DNA of 64,000 nucleotides from an uncultured Pirellulales bacterium (GTDB lineage Bacteria > Planctomycetota > Planctomycetia > Pirellulales > Thermoguttaceae), in contig CALLPE010000001.1 in the NCBI GenBank assembly GCA_938015445.1, forward strand, positions 1-64,000, given 5' to 3'. The position numbers and the translations under genes were made by a program. The notes beneath the pieces are model-generated. The model was not told the origin of the DNA, made no database searches, and worked only from the letters and a program-made list of their open reading frames with translations. Below, one piece after another: positions 49,292-58,725 of this stretch. Each line of letters starts with the position of its first letter. Positions within the stretch are counted from its first letter, which is position 1.

Positions 49292-49726
49292 CCAATACCC
49301 CGTCAGGCGCGGCGGAGGATCGTATGCATTGCGAATGCCGCGCACATTCCCGGCCCCGCATGGTAGCACGATTAGCTGTCCAAATGGGCAAAAAATGTCT
49401 TGGTTTGTCTGTCGTGCAGCTTAGATCGTTGCTACTGTTTCGTTGCTTGCCAGCGCACGGCGTGCAAGGCATCGTTTTGTGCGGCGTTGACGTTCGGCGC
49501 GCGCGGTGGTAAAAGATAAAAAAAGTCAACAGCAGTACGACAATTGTGCCAGTCGGAACGCGTTGGAAGTGGGCGGTCCGGACTGCCGGTGCCGCACTGG
49601 CTGTGGAATCCACGATAGGTTTCGGGCCGGTTCGTTGGAAGCCGAACCGTTTGCCTGTGTCCACAGACGCTAAAAGTTAGTATTTACATTGAGTAACTCG
49701 TGATTCGTCCTCCCGGAGTATGAACT
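49292..49726. other. 435-bp spacer, nothing recognised
   Basis: It lies downstream of pfk and upstream of the DUF6800 gene on the same strand. An A-rich patch near 49510-49530 is the only notable feature. No terminator was found. Confidence 0.4.
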
Positions 49727-49912
49727 GTGTCGATAAGCGAGCGGAAAAAAGAGTTGAAGCGGCGCCGACATCGGCGGCATAAATACAAGATATTCAAGCG
49801 GAAGCTGGCGACGGCTACCGTTTCGGAGCGAGCCGTCATCGCCGAGAAGATCCGCAACATGACTCCCGGCTGCTGGAAGGTGTTGGAAAATCTCGGGTTA
49901 GAACAAAGATAG
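49727..49912 (+). CDS. DUF6800-like small basic protein
   Basis: The product is 61 residues with GTG start 49727 and GGAG at 49715-49718. It reads SERKKELKRRRHRRHKYKI at the N-terminus, then a helix KLATATVSERAVIAEKIRNM and the end TPGCWKVLENLGLE. I recognise this two-helix, Arg/Lys-rich small protein as a planctomycete family (DUF6800 type) of unknown role. The charge suggests RNA or DNA binding (inference). It is monocistronic. Confidence 0.8.
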   Translation: MSISERKKELKRRRHRRHKYKIFKRKLATATVSERAVIAEKIRNMTPGCWKVLENLGLEQR

Positions 49913-50439
49913 CCCGCGCAGTACACCTACGCCTTAAAGGGCTTTTCTTGGGTGGTCGGCCCCACGTTAGATGTCCCAGCTTATGGGGTATCTGCGCCGC
50001 GGGCAAATCGACGACCGGCGCGATCTCTGCCCTATTTCGACGGGCTAGGTTCCCGGCAGCGTTCAACGATACGGCACTGACGGTTCGGGGTGCCGAAATG
50101 GCCTATTGAGTCGGGCCGGTATTCTGGGTATTGTTTTGGCCGACGTTCCGTTCTGGCGGATCACTGGTTCTGGCAAACCTATCGTTTTGGCGGAGGGATA
50201 GTTTGCCCGACTTGTCGGTCTGCCCGGTCCATCGTTTCGACCGACGCTGGCTCGTTGAAGGTCTGCGGTGGTGCCTACTCGGCCGTGTCGGCAGGGCAGG
50301 TCCTGCGCGTGCACCTGTCTGTTACTGCTGGGTTTGGTTCCTACCCGGGCGTTTCGGCAGCCAGAAGGCCAGGAAAGTGCGGTAGCGGAGCGACATCGGT
50401 TCAAGCGGTTTCTTCCAGCCAGCTTGGCATCGAACGGCG
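49913..50439. other. 527-bp spacer dominated by a 17-bp tandem array
   Basis: The array at 50132-50250 is listed separately. AGCCC at 49911-49915 with GGGCTTTTCTT about 25 bases later is a weak terminator-like hairpin for the DUF6800 gene. Open frames here read through repeats and are not accepted. Confidence 0.45.
50132..50250. repeat. seven-unit imperfect 17-bp tandem array
   Basis: Units start every 17 bases at 50132, 50149, 50166, 50183, 50200, 50217 and 50234 with no indel, for example GTTCTGGCGGATCACTG, GTTCTGGCAAACCTATC and GTTTTGGCGGAGGGATA. The first eight bases are conserved and the rest vary. The period matches the array at 21193, but the sequence is unrelated. Confidence 0.85.
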
Positions 50440-50913
50440 ATGGAACAGGAAGTTCAGCGCTTTACACGTCATTGCGCAGCCACAGGCCGCCAGTTGCAGC
50501 CGGGAGAAAGCTACTATTCGGTGCTGATCGAACACAGCGGTTGTTTGCGACGGTTCGACTATGCCGAAGATGCTTGGCCCGGCCCGCCCGAAGGAGCGCT
50601 GGCCTGGTGGAAGTCGCGCATCCAGCCACGCAGCGCGCGGCGGCCGCACTGGGCGCCCAACGACGTGTTACTGGCTTTCTTCGACGAATTGGTGGACCAG
50701 CCGCAGCACCAGGATTTGCGTTACGTGCTGGCATTGTTGCTGGTGCGCCGTCGGGTGATGCGGTTGGTGGAAACCATAGTAGATGCGCAGGGCGAAAAGC
50801 TGGTGCTGTATTGTCCACGCCGAGAAGAAACGTACCATGTCCCCGTGGTAACGCCGGACCACCAGCGTATCGAGCTTATCCAGCAGCAATTGTGTCGCCT
50901 ATTGGAGCAGTGA
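50440..50913 (+). CDS. conserved planctomycete-type protein of unknown function
   Basis: The product is 157 residues, with no signal peptide or membrane helix. It begins QRFTRHCAATGRQLQPGESY, with CxxxG features like a small metal-binding or zinc-ribbon start, then SVLIEHSGCLRRFDYAEDAW and a long helical region (DVLLAFFDELVDQP, YVLALLLVRRRVMRLVE), and closes with a strand-rich KLVLYCPRREETYHVPVVTP. I believe this is a family found across planctomycetes, usually near lipoprotein genes. The function is not known. The following LolA-like gene is 88 bp downstream in the same direction. Confidence 0.7.
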   Translation: MEQEVQRFTRHCAATGRQLQPGESYYSVLIEHSGCLRRFDYAEDAWPGPPEGALAWWKSRIQPRSARRPHWAPNDVLLAFFDELVDQPQHQDLRYVLALLLVRRRVMRLVETIVDAQGEKLVLYCPRREETYHVPVVTPDHQRIELIQQQLCRLLEQ

Positions 50914-51001
50914 AGCAATTTGCGACCTATATCCGCTCCGCCACCGTGAGCTGAGGGGGTGCGCCGCAGCGGACGTTTTCGCACTGGCGGAATCAGGAAC
51001 C

Positions 51002-51919
51002 ATGGAAGGATACCGGCGCCGGTTTGTGTTGTTTTTGATCCTTTGTGTGGTGGGTACAAGTGGCGCGAGCTGCTGGCGTCGCGAGCAGTTTCCCAGGGTC
51101 TTGCCCCCTTCTCCCACACTGGAACAGGTCATCGACGCGGTAAACCGCAACAACGCTTCTATCGAGTCGCTGACGGCTACGCAGGCTTCGCTGAGCGGTC
51201 CGGGAATGCCCACTTTGCGGGCGGCGTTGGTGTTCCAGCGCCCCAAACGACTCCGTCTGCGTGCGGACCTGCTCGGTTCGCCAGAGATCGACTTGGGCAG
51301 CAATGACGAGTTGTTCTGGTTCTGGGTGAAACGTGGCGAGCCGGCCGCGCTGTTCTACTGCCGACACGATCGCTTTGCGGAAAGCTCGGCCCGTCGCCTG
51401 GTCCCGGTCGATCCCGATTGGCTCATCGAAGCTTTGGGGATCGGGCTTATTGACCCGGCTCTACCGCACCAAGGACCTCTTGCCCTGCCCGGCGACCGCT
51501 TGGAGCTACGCACCATCACCGAGACGCACGACGGGCCGACGACCAAGATCACCATTCTCGACGCTGGCCACGGTTGGATTCTCGAACAGCGCCTGCACGA
51601 TGCCCACGGCCGATTGCTTGCGGCTGCCACCACCGGGCGGCACAAGCGCGATCCGCTCACGGGGTTGTTTGTCCCTACAGTCGTGCAAGCAAGTTGCCCA
51701 GCGGCGCAATTTGCGGTCCGGCTCGACCTGGGCAACGTCCAAGTCAACCGGTTACCGCCCACCCAGGCCGAGCTATGGACGATGCCTACCTATCCAGGTT
51801 ATCCGCTAGTGGACCTGGCCGATCCGCGGTTGCAGCTCAGGCCGGCCAGCGCAGCGCACAGTTCCGGGGTGCGTAGCGGGCAAGCAGCGCCGAACTTGCC
51901 GGCTCGCCGTCTCCGGTAG
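51002..51919 (+). CDS. LolA/LolB-like lipoprotein
   Basis: The product is 305 residues. It has a lipoprotein-like signal at about 8-24 (FLILCVVGTSGASCWRR). A half-barrel of beta strands is suggested by the pattern LEQVIDAVNRNNASIESLTA, LRAALVFQRPKRLRLRAD, DLGSNDELFWFWV and LELRTITETHDG. These are the usual blocks of LolA-type outer-membrane lipoprotein carriers found in planctomycetes, which are longer than E. coli LolA (203). It may carry a lipid or lipoprotein through the periplasm. The C-terminus is Pro/Ala-rich. It follows the unknown protein by 88 bp and is convergent with another LolA-like gene. Confidence 0.75.
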   Translation: MEGYRRRFVLFLILCVVGTSGASCWRREQFPRVLPPSPTLEQVIDAVNRNNASIESLTATQASLSGPGMPTLRAALVFQRPKRLRLRADLLGSPEIDLGSNDELFWFWVKRGEPAALFYCRHDRFAESSARRLVPVDPDWLIEALGIGLIDPALPHQGPLALPGDRLELRTITETHDGPTTKITILDAGHGWILEQRLHDAHGRLLAAATTGRHKRDPLTGLFVPTVVQASCPAAQFAVRLDLGNVQVNRLPPTQAELWTMPTYPGYPLVDLADPRLQLRPASAAHSSGVRSGQAAPNLPARRLR

Positions 51920-52069
51920 ACGCCAATTCAGCTAATGTGTGAAAGTGGGTAAGTCGGCTGCGCCCGGCGCCACTTAGCCCATCGCAACCGACTCGCTCGG
52001 TTTCTGCCTGCTCGGATGCCGCGGAGCAGCCTGGCCCCAGGACTGTCTGCCCTGCTTGGGCAGCTTGTG

Positions 52070-53107
52070 CTACTGCGCTGGCAACAACGAGTGAACAAAA
52101 CTATCAGTGGCGTCTGTCACCTTTGCATCGCCGGGCTGATAGATGAACTGGGATGGATCCAGCTTCGCATTGGTTTGCACGTCGAACAGGTCCACCAGCA
52201 ACAGTGCACGGCTGGTCGGTTCGGTTCCGTCTTTTTCCGGCAGCCGTCGGCGGTATTCGATGCGATGCGGTACTAAGTCATCTTGTCCGAGGATGATTAT
52301 TACCCGGTCCGGCAGATGGTCGGGCAGTTTAGACAGATCGGCCGGAAGGCCCCTTTCCAGTGCGCTGCTTTGCTCGGGTAACAACAGTTGCAGATGTCTT
52401 CGGTTCCACTGACCGGTCAGCCGCCACACTAGTTTGCTCTTACCCCAACGGCCGTATTCCAGCGTGTTGAACTCGAACGCGGCATGGATGCTTCGCAGCA
52501 GATAAGCCAAGCCGCCCAGCCCAGGCAGCACAGCAGGCTCCGACGGCGCGTGGGAGAAGTGCTTTCGCAACGCTGTGCTGGCCCGCACCAGATCAACACG
52601 GGTGAGCGCGGTTTCCGCAGGCATTTTGCGGTAGGTCCACAAGTATCGGCCGTCGCAGATGCGCACCATTGTGCTGGAGTGCGGTCCCGATTGGGTTCGC
52701 AGCTCCAGGCGGATCAAGTAGTCATTTGTGCGGTTCTCTTCCGCGTAGCTGCCGGTACCGACCAGTTGCTTGCCGAAAAGATGTCCTTCGAATCGCAAGC
52801 GCGCCGATAGCGATTTGCGGCTTTCGCACATGGCAATGGCCGATAGCAACACGGTCTCGGCCTGCGTTGCCGCGTGTGCCTGCGGCAATCCAGCCATCGC
52901 CCCGCCAGGGCTGTCGCCGGGAGACATTTCCGCCGCTCGCGTCGATATCGCGGTGGCATATCGGGGAGCGCTGACACGGCCGGGCTGCCAGTTTTGAGTA
53001 GTGGGCGGACCCACGCTGGTGTCTGGTTGCGCAGAGGCGAGCCAACAGGCGACCGGCGTACCGGTTAAGATGCACAAGATGGCACAGATCGGCAATCTAT
53101 GTGGCAT
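52070..53107 (-). CDS. secreted LolA-like protein of unknown function
   Basis: The product is 345 residues. A signal peptide covers about 5-26, followed by a Ser/Pro/Gly-rich linker. From about residue 80 the pattern resembles a LolA-like or DUF-type sheet: AETVLLSAIAMCESRKSLSARLRFEGHLFG, VRICDGRYLWTYRKMP, FEFNTLEYGRWGKSKLVWRLTGQW and LDPSQFIYQPGDAKVTDAT. DPSQFxYxPG is a common ending of LolA-like planctomycete proteins. It probably handles hydrophobic molecules in the periplasm. It is convergent with the LolA-like gene at 51002, and the two are only weakly similar. Confidence 0.7.
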   Translation of the reverse strand: MPHRLPICAILCILTGTPVACWLASAQPDTSVGPPTTQNWQPGRVSAPRYATAISTRAAEMSPGDSPGGAMAGLPQAHAATQAETVLLSAIAMCESRKSLSARLRFEGHLFGKQLVGTGSYAEENRTNDYLIRLELRTQSGPHSSTMVRICDGRYLWTYRKMPAETALTRVDLVRASTALRKHFSHAPSEPAVLPGLGGLAYLLRSIHAAFEFNTLEYGRWGKSKLVWRLTGQWNRRHLQLLLPEQSSALERGLPADLSKLPDHLPDRVIIILGQDDLVPHRIEYRRRLPEKDGTEPTSRALLLVDLFDVQTNAKLDPSQFIYQPGDAKVTDATDSFVHSLLPAQ

Positions 53108-53390
53108 TGTGAGGGTCTTAGCGGATTTGCCAAAGATTCGCCTTGTGTCGTACCGACCATAACCCCTCAGAAGCCGTTGTAGCGCACAGGTTGTTGCGCA
53201 GGCCCCCTGGCGCCGGCCAGACTGCCCTTGGAGGGCAGGTCGGCAGCCGGGCCGAGCGTGCCGGTCGGGTATTGTAAGTCCGCGCGCCGGATAGGTCTAC
53301 GGCAAGTGTTTCGATCGTGTGGGGTTTAGCCGCGTTTGCAGCTTGAATGTTGGCCGCTGCGGCGCTGGAGCACAACTAAGGGGGGACAAA

Positions 53391-54497
53391 ATGAGGTTCG
53401 CCACAGGGATCATGCTGGCAGTAGTTGTAGCCGTTGCCGGTTGCCACGCGCCATACCGCAACGCTTTGCCGCCGGCACAGCGCATCTTGGAGCCAGGGCC
53501 AGGAGTCGGCGGGCCGGGGCCGGGCGTCATGATGTACCACCCGGCAATGCCGCTGCCCAATCAAACGTCGCAAATCTATTTCGTAGGTCCCGAAGGGATG
53601 CAAGTCACTTGGGACGTCAGCGCGCCGGGCATGTTCGATTCCGAACCGCTGATCTGCCCCGGACGGCAGAACTTCCCGCAGGGCGCCATCTACCGGCTGA
53701 AGCTCTCGAACATCCCTGGCCGCAATGGGGTTGAGCTGTATCCTACGTTGGAGGTCGGGCCGGCGATGCCCCGCACCGAAGCCTTCCTGGCCCACAACGC
53801 CATCCCCGTACAGTTCACACCCGAGGACTTCGATCAAGTCCTCAGCGGCAACTTCGTCACCAAAGTTATTTACTTACCCGACCCAGAGTTCCAAGAACTT
53901 GCCCTGGCGGGAGTGGAAACGCTGGTGAGCACGCGGCTCGATCCGGGCGTAGACCCGATCATCGAAGCCGACCGGCGCGGGGCGATATTGGCGATAGTGC
54001 GGCTGGGCAACAAAGACCTGCAAGTTCCCGCTGAAATAGCGCCGGCCAACGATCAGATAATTCAGACCGGCTACACGCAGGCGGTGGGGGGACGGCACGG
54101 GATGCGGCCTGCCGGTGTGCAGGTTGGCGGGCCGGGAACGATTCCCACCGGATACATCGCAGGGGTTACCGCCCCGCAGTACGGAATGCCGATGTCCGGC
54201 ACGCCGATCGGGCTGCCCGGCCCTCCCCACGTTCCCTTGGGAGCACCGGCCGGATTGCAGAAGCATGTAATCGTCAATCACACGCACATGCACATCCCGC
54301 CGCCGACCGAAAAGGTCCGTGTGGATGTGAAGCAAAAGCCCGGCATGAGCTATCCTAAACCGCCCAGCCGTGCGATTATCGTTGAAAAAAGTCACAAGGG
54401 GCTTGGCTGGTTCGGCCAGCCGCTATTGGACAAGGTCGAGCGTTTAGGTGGACGGCGCACCGCCGCTCACGATCCTTGCGTGGACTGCCCAGAGTAA
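53391..54497 (+). CDS. envelope lipoprotein, paralogue of the next gene product
   Basis: The product is 368 residues from ATG 53391, with GGGGGGA a few bases upstream. The lipoprotein signal ends VAGC (about residue 18). A core at about 80-220 has YRLKLSNIPGRNGVELYPTL, AIPVQFTPEDFDQVLSGNFV, TKVIYLPDPEFQ, DPIIEADRRGAILAIVRLGN. The same order of motifs occurs in the product of 54874-56046. The C-terminal half is Gly/Pro/Met-rich and ends in a Lys/Gly-rich tail with CVDCPE. It is probably anchored to a membrane leaflet and contributes to envelope structure; no family of known function is recognised. It is first of three same-direction genes. Confidence 0.7.
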   Translation: MRFATGIMLAVVVAVAGCHAPYRNALPPAQRILEPGPGVGGPGPGVMMYHPAMPLPNQTSQIYFVGPEGMQVTWDVSAPGMFDSEPLICPGRQNFPQGAIYRLKLSNIPGRNGVELYPTLEVGPAMPRTEAFLAHNAIPVQFTPEDFDQVLSGNFVTKVIYLPDPEFQELALAGVETLVSTRLDPGVDPIIEADRRGAILAIVRLGNKDLQVPAEIAPANDQIIQTGYTQAVGGRHGMRPAGVQVGGPGTIPTGYIAGVTAPQYGMPMSGTPIGLPGPPHVPLGAPAGLQKHVIVNHTHMHIPPPTEKVRVDVKQKPGMSYPKPPSRAIIVEKSHKGLGWFGQPLLDKVERLGGRRTAAHDPCVDCPE

Positions 54498-54873
54498 GAC
54501 CTGCTGGCCAATTGCAAGCCCCAGCGACTGCTTGAAACAGCTACTGGGTGCTTGCAGGAGCTTCGGCCGGTTGTGGTACCTGCTGGCTGTTTGCCGTAAC
54601 CCAGCCGCGCCGGCCGAACGACCATTTACCTTGGATGTAAACGCTTCGCGGCGACGTCGAGCGGAGTGAAGCCGCTAAAAACCGGCCGACCAACTGGTCG
54701 CGGGCCGATTTCACTGGCCTTCGATAAGCGCCGCAAAGCCAACGCGATTACACGGTGTTCGTGCTGGCCCGACCCGACTGCCACGCGATCGTCGATCTAA
54801 CACGTTTTAAATGTCCTGAAAACGTCCTGACATGTGCTATGGGAACCCCCGACCATCACAAGCAGTGGATGCA
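54498..54873. other. 376-bp spacer, nothing recognised
   Basis: It lies between the paralogous envelope genes. Its length argues against a tight operon. I see no terminator or promoter. Confidence 0.4.
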
Positions 54874-56046
54874 ATGTATCCTCCGATGCTAGTTGCCTGT
54901 ACGACAGTGGTATGTGGGTTGTTGTGTCTGGCTGCGGGTTCTGCCGCGATGGGTCAGGCCAGCGACGTCCACTACCAGCATCATGCGATGATGCCACCGG
55001 GAGCGATTGGTAGTTGGCAACTACTGCGCGGGGGACCATTGCCCGGGTGGTTCCAGCCGGTCGAAATCAAGGCCCCCAACGGGGCCTTGATTTCGCTGGC
55101 CGAGGCCGGCACATTCACCGAGCCAAAGCGCCCGCCGTTGTGCGTGGGACTGTTGGTGGGCCAAGTTTACCGGCTTAAGGTGATGAACATTCCGCTGCAC
55201 GAAGGCCAAGAGGTGTTCCCCACCATCGAATTGATCGATCGAACCTACGCACCACCGGGTCAGGAACTGCGGTTCCCCATCCCGATCGACCTCAGTTACG
55301 AAGATCTTCAACTGGCTTTGGCAGGCAAATTCGTTACGCGGGTGGTGTACATCGAAGACCCGCGCCGGGCGCTGCCGGTGGCCGAACACAAGGGCGGGCG
55401 AAGGTGGTTCGAGGTTGCCCCTGGGCAAGACCCGTTGGCCGCCGCCGACCTGCTCGGACGTCCGGTGGCGATAATTCGCTTGGGCGGGCGTGCTCCCGAT
55501 AGGGCTGCACCCGACGCGAAATTCCTATTCGGATGTCCGCCGGTACAGTATTACGCGGCATCGCCGCAATCGGCTGTGCAGAATTCCGGTTCTATGCGCG
55601 GTGGCAATTCTCCTGGCCAGCCGCAGCCCACCCCCGCGCAAAAGCCGCCGAAACGCGACAGCAACCAAGGCCAGCACGGCGATTTGCCTCCGGCCACGCT
55701 GAAGCCCGAACAACAGAAACCCGAGCAACAGAATAACCATGACGGCAGCCACCGGCCAGCATCGGCGCCGGGGCCTGCCAAGTCCACGGCGCCGGGGCCT
55801 CCCAAGTCCACGTCTCCGGCGCCTGCTGGCGCCAAGAAGCCGGGGCCTGCTGGGGCCACGGTGCCGGAGCCAGCCGGCGCCGACGAGCCGGACAGCAGGC
55901 CAAGCGCGCTGGGCAGTGCAGTGGCCGGCAGAAACAGTCCGTCCGGATCGACCGACGCAGCGCGATCGCAACCGGCAGTGCGCGTGCTGCCGCCGCCTCC
56001 GGGCCGAAAGGCGATGCCAGCCTCCCACAATCAAGAATTACCGTAG
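54874..56046 (+). CDS. secreted envelope protein, paralogue of the preceding lipoprotein
   Basis: The product is 390 residues from ATG 54874; ATG 54832 is possible but adds 14 polar residues before the signal peptide. The signal peptide covers about 1-28 (VCGLLCLAAGSAAMGQ). The core (about 60-210) matches the preceding gene: YRLKVMNIPLHEGQEVFPTIEL, IDLSYEDLQLALAGKFV, TRVVYIEDPRR, DPLAAADLLGRPVAIIRLGG. No lipobox is seen. The C-terminal half is a Pro/Ala/Lys/Gln-rich tail with PGPAKST and PGPPKST repeats, probably periplasmic and disordered. A perfect 15-bp inverted repeat lies inside the coding region at 55062-55095. Confidence 0.7.
   Translation: MYPPMLVACTTVVCGLLCLAAGSAAMGQASDVHYQHHAMMPPGAIGSWQLLRGGPLPGWFQPVEIKAPNGALISLAEAGTFTEPKRPPLCVGLLVGQVYRLKVMNIPLHEGQEVFPTIELIDRTYAPPGQELRFPIPIDLSYEDLQLALAGKFVTRVVYIEDPRRALPVAEHKGGRRWFEVAPGQDPLAAADLLGRPVAIIRLGGRAPDRAAPDAKFLFGCPPVQYYAASPQSAVQNSGSMRGGNSPGQPQPTPAQKPPKRDSNQGQHGDLPPATLKPEQQKPEQQNNHDGSHRPASAPGPAKSTAPGPPKSTSPAPAGAKKPGPAGATVPEPAGADEPDSRPSALGSAVAGRNSPSGSTDAARSQPAVRVLPPPPGRKAMPASHNQELP
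55062..55095 (+). other. perfect 15-bp-stem hairpin inside a coding region
   Basis: CGAAATCAAGGCCCC (55062-55076) and GGGGCCTTGATTTCG (55081-55095) are exact reverse complements around the loop CAAC. It codes for VEIKAPNGALISL in the gene at 54874. There is no T-run, so it is not an ordinary terminator. Confidence 0.9.
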
Positions 56047-56108
56047 GGCACGAGCCGCCATCAGCGCACCCTGATAACGAATTCCGTTTCGCAACGAGCC
56101 AAACATCC

Positions 56109-57506
56109 ATGACCCGATCGGTGAACTTGCTCGACTGGTACGACGCCCGCACGCTGCTGTGGTCGGTGTTGGCTGCCTGTTTCGCGCTGGCGTTATGTTC
56201 TTGCCGAGCAGAGTACAGCGTGCGCAGGGAAGGCGTTTCGCGTCAGGCGCGCAATCGGGGTGCGTATCAGACCTTACCGGCCGAAGCGTACACGGGCGGG
56301 CTAGCCAGTACTGCCACAATAAGCGGCGACGCACTATCCGGCGGCGCAGGATCCGGCGGAGCAGGATCCGGTAATGCAGGACCCGGCGGCCGAGGACCCG
56401 GTGGTGGAGGACCCGGTGGCGGAGGACCCGGTGGCCGAGGACCCGGTGGTGCACAATTCGGTAGGGCGGTGGCCGTCGGCGGGGCTGCGGCAGATGATGC
56501 CCACGGTGCTGCCGAGCTGGCGTCCGAGGAAGGAACCGCCGGTGTGATCCGCTCGCCCATTGGCCCCTGGCGTCCACCCGGTCTGCCCGCTCCTTGGCCA
56601 GAGGATGAGTACATCTGCGACGGCGGCGATGCTGGTTTTCCGGCGGGCGTCACCAGGGATTGGGAAATCCACGGCTTGGAGGCGGAAGACACTATCGCTC
56701 ACTACGACACGCTGGACGGCAAGACCATCGTCGAGCCGAGCAACCGGGTGTGCATTTATGCGCCGCGTTTCGGCTCAGTACGAGCCGTCAGGAGTCTGGT
56801 GGCGCACGAGATGGCGCAACAGGCCGGCGACGTTTACGCCCCGGTGAAGCTGACGCAGCACGACGACCGCACCCCATCCCGCACCGCCAAGCAACATTAT
56901 CAGCCCATTGGACACTTGGCTTCGCGTCCGGCGGTGATCGCCCGCAGTCGGCAGGGCGATGGGGTGTTGTCGGAGGCCGTTGGGCCGCGTGGCTTCAGCG
57001 ACGCCATGAAGCCGTACGAGAACCTGGCAATCATCCGCGAGGGCGTCGTGGAGATGTCGGAGATGGCCTGGTTAGCCCTGGCAGTAGAGGCAGCCAACAC
57101 CTGGACTCACAACCAAGCGGTGCAGGTCATTCTCGATCACCAGGCCGCCACAGCCGTCGTAAGCAGCGACAAGCTGCACCTGTTGTTCACCGTCAAAAGC
57201 CCGACGCCGCAGCCCAGACTGCGTATCGTGAAGGTGGCCTCGAAGGCCCAGGCCGCTCCGGGCGAAGAGATCGATTTTACGCTGCGGTTCGACAACGTGG
57301 GCAACCAGCCGATCGGCAACGTCACCATCATCGACAACCTCAGCCCGCGGTTGGAATATGTGCCCCAAAGCGCCCAATGCAGTCGCGAAGCCCAATTCTC
57401 CACGCAACCCAACGAGGGCGATTCGCTGGTGCTGCGGTGGGAGCTGACCGATCCGCTCCGGCCGGGCGAGGGAGGCATCATCCGCTTCCGCTGTCGGCTG
57501 CGCTAA
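56109..57506 (+). CDS. DUF11-type (repeat-adhesin-like) lipoprotein
   Basis: The product is 465 residues from ATG 56109, 62 bp after the preceding gene. A lipoprotein signal is likely (ALALCSC, about 24-32). A Gly/Ser/Pro-rich repeat tract (about 75-115; GAGSGGAGSGNAGPGG and so on) is followed by a globular part (about 150-330) with IRSPIGPWRPPGLPAPWPED and DTLDGKTIVEPSNRVCIYAPRFGSVR. A C-terminal Ig-like DUF11 domain (about 370-465) has KVASKAQAAPGEEIDFTLRF, DNVGNQPIGNVTIIDNLSPR and LRWELTDPLRPGEGG. Such domains serve in surface adhesion or envelope assembly. It probably extends from a membrane anchor. The tract is a DNA-level repeat. Confidence 0.78.
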   Translation: MTRSVNLLDWYDARTLLWSVLAACFALALCSCRAEYSVRREGVSRQARNRGAYQTLPAEAYTGGLASTATISGDALSGGAGSGGAGSGNAGPGGRGPGGGGPGGGGPGGRGPGGAQFGRAVAVGGAAADDAHGAAELASEEGTAGVIRSPIGPWRPPGLPAPWPEDEYICDGGDAGFPAGVTRDWEIHGLEAEDTIAHYDTLDGKTIVEPSNRVCIYAPRFGSVRAVRSLVAHEMAQQAGDVYAPVKLTQHDDRTPSRTAKQHYQPIGHLASRPAVIARSRQGDGVLSEAVGPRGFSDAMKPYENLAIIREGVVEMSEMAWLALAVEAANTWTHNQAVQVILDHQAATAVVSSDKLHLLFTVKSPTPQPRLRIVKVASKAQAAPGEEIDFTLRFDNVGNQPIGNVTIIDNLSPRLEYVPQSAQCSREAQFSTQPNEGDSLVLRWELTDPLRPGEGGIIRFRCRLR

Positions 57507-57553
57507 GCGCCGTCCCAAACGCTGGTCGGGCAGACGCCTCGGCATTCTCTATT

Positions 57554-57634
57554 GGACTTTGCGGAAGTCTACCAGCAGCCTGTCGCAAGTCTGTCGGGCT
57601 TTTACGGACTGTGTGGGAAGTCTGTCCGGACACT
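57554..57634. repeat. degenerate tandem array, 25-28-bp units
   Basis: Three units share GGACT or CCTGT starts and an AAGTCT core; a CTGTCCGG/CCGGACAG hairpin overlaps the right end (57622-57650). It sits between convergent genes. Confidence 0.5.
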
Positions 57635-57675
57635 AGGTCATGCCGGACAGGAAAACCCAGGGGTACAGGCTGGTG

Positions 57676-58614
<939 letters not shown>

Positions 58615-58689
58615 CGTTGCTGTGAGGAGGAACTAACTGCCGCGCCGAGCCGGTCAGCGGCCTCGATGCGCCAAAGCCGTCGCCCGGTT

Positions 58690-58725
58690 TATGGCCAATT
58701 GGCCTCTTATGGCCAACTGGCGTCT
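58690..58725. repeat. 18-bp tandem duplication at the end of the FloA-partner gene
   Basis: TATGGCCAATTGGCCTCT (58690) and TATGGCCAACTGGCGTCT (58708) follow head to tail with two mismatches, across the stop codon of the gene at 58707. Confidence 0.85.
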
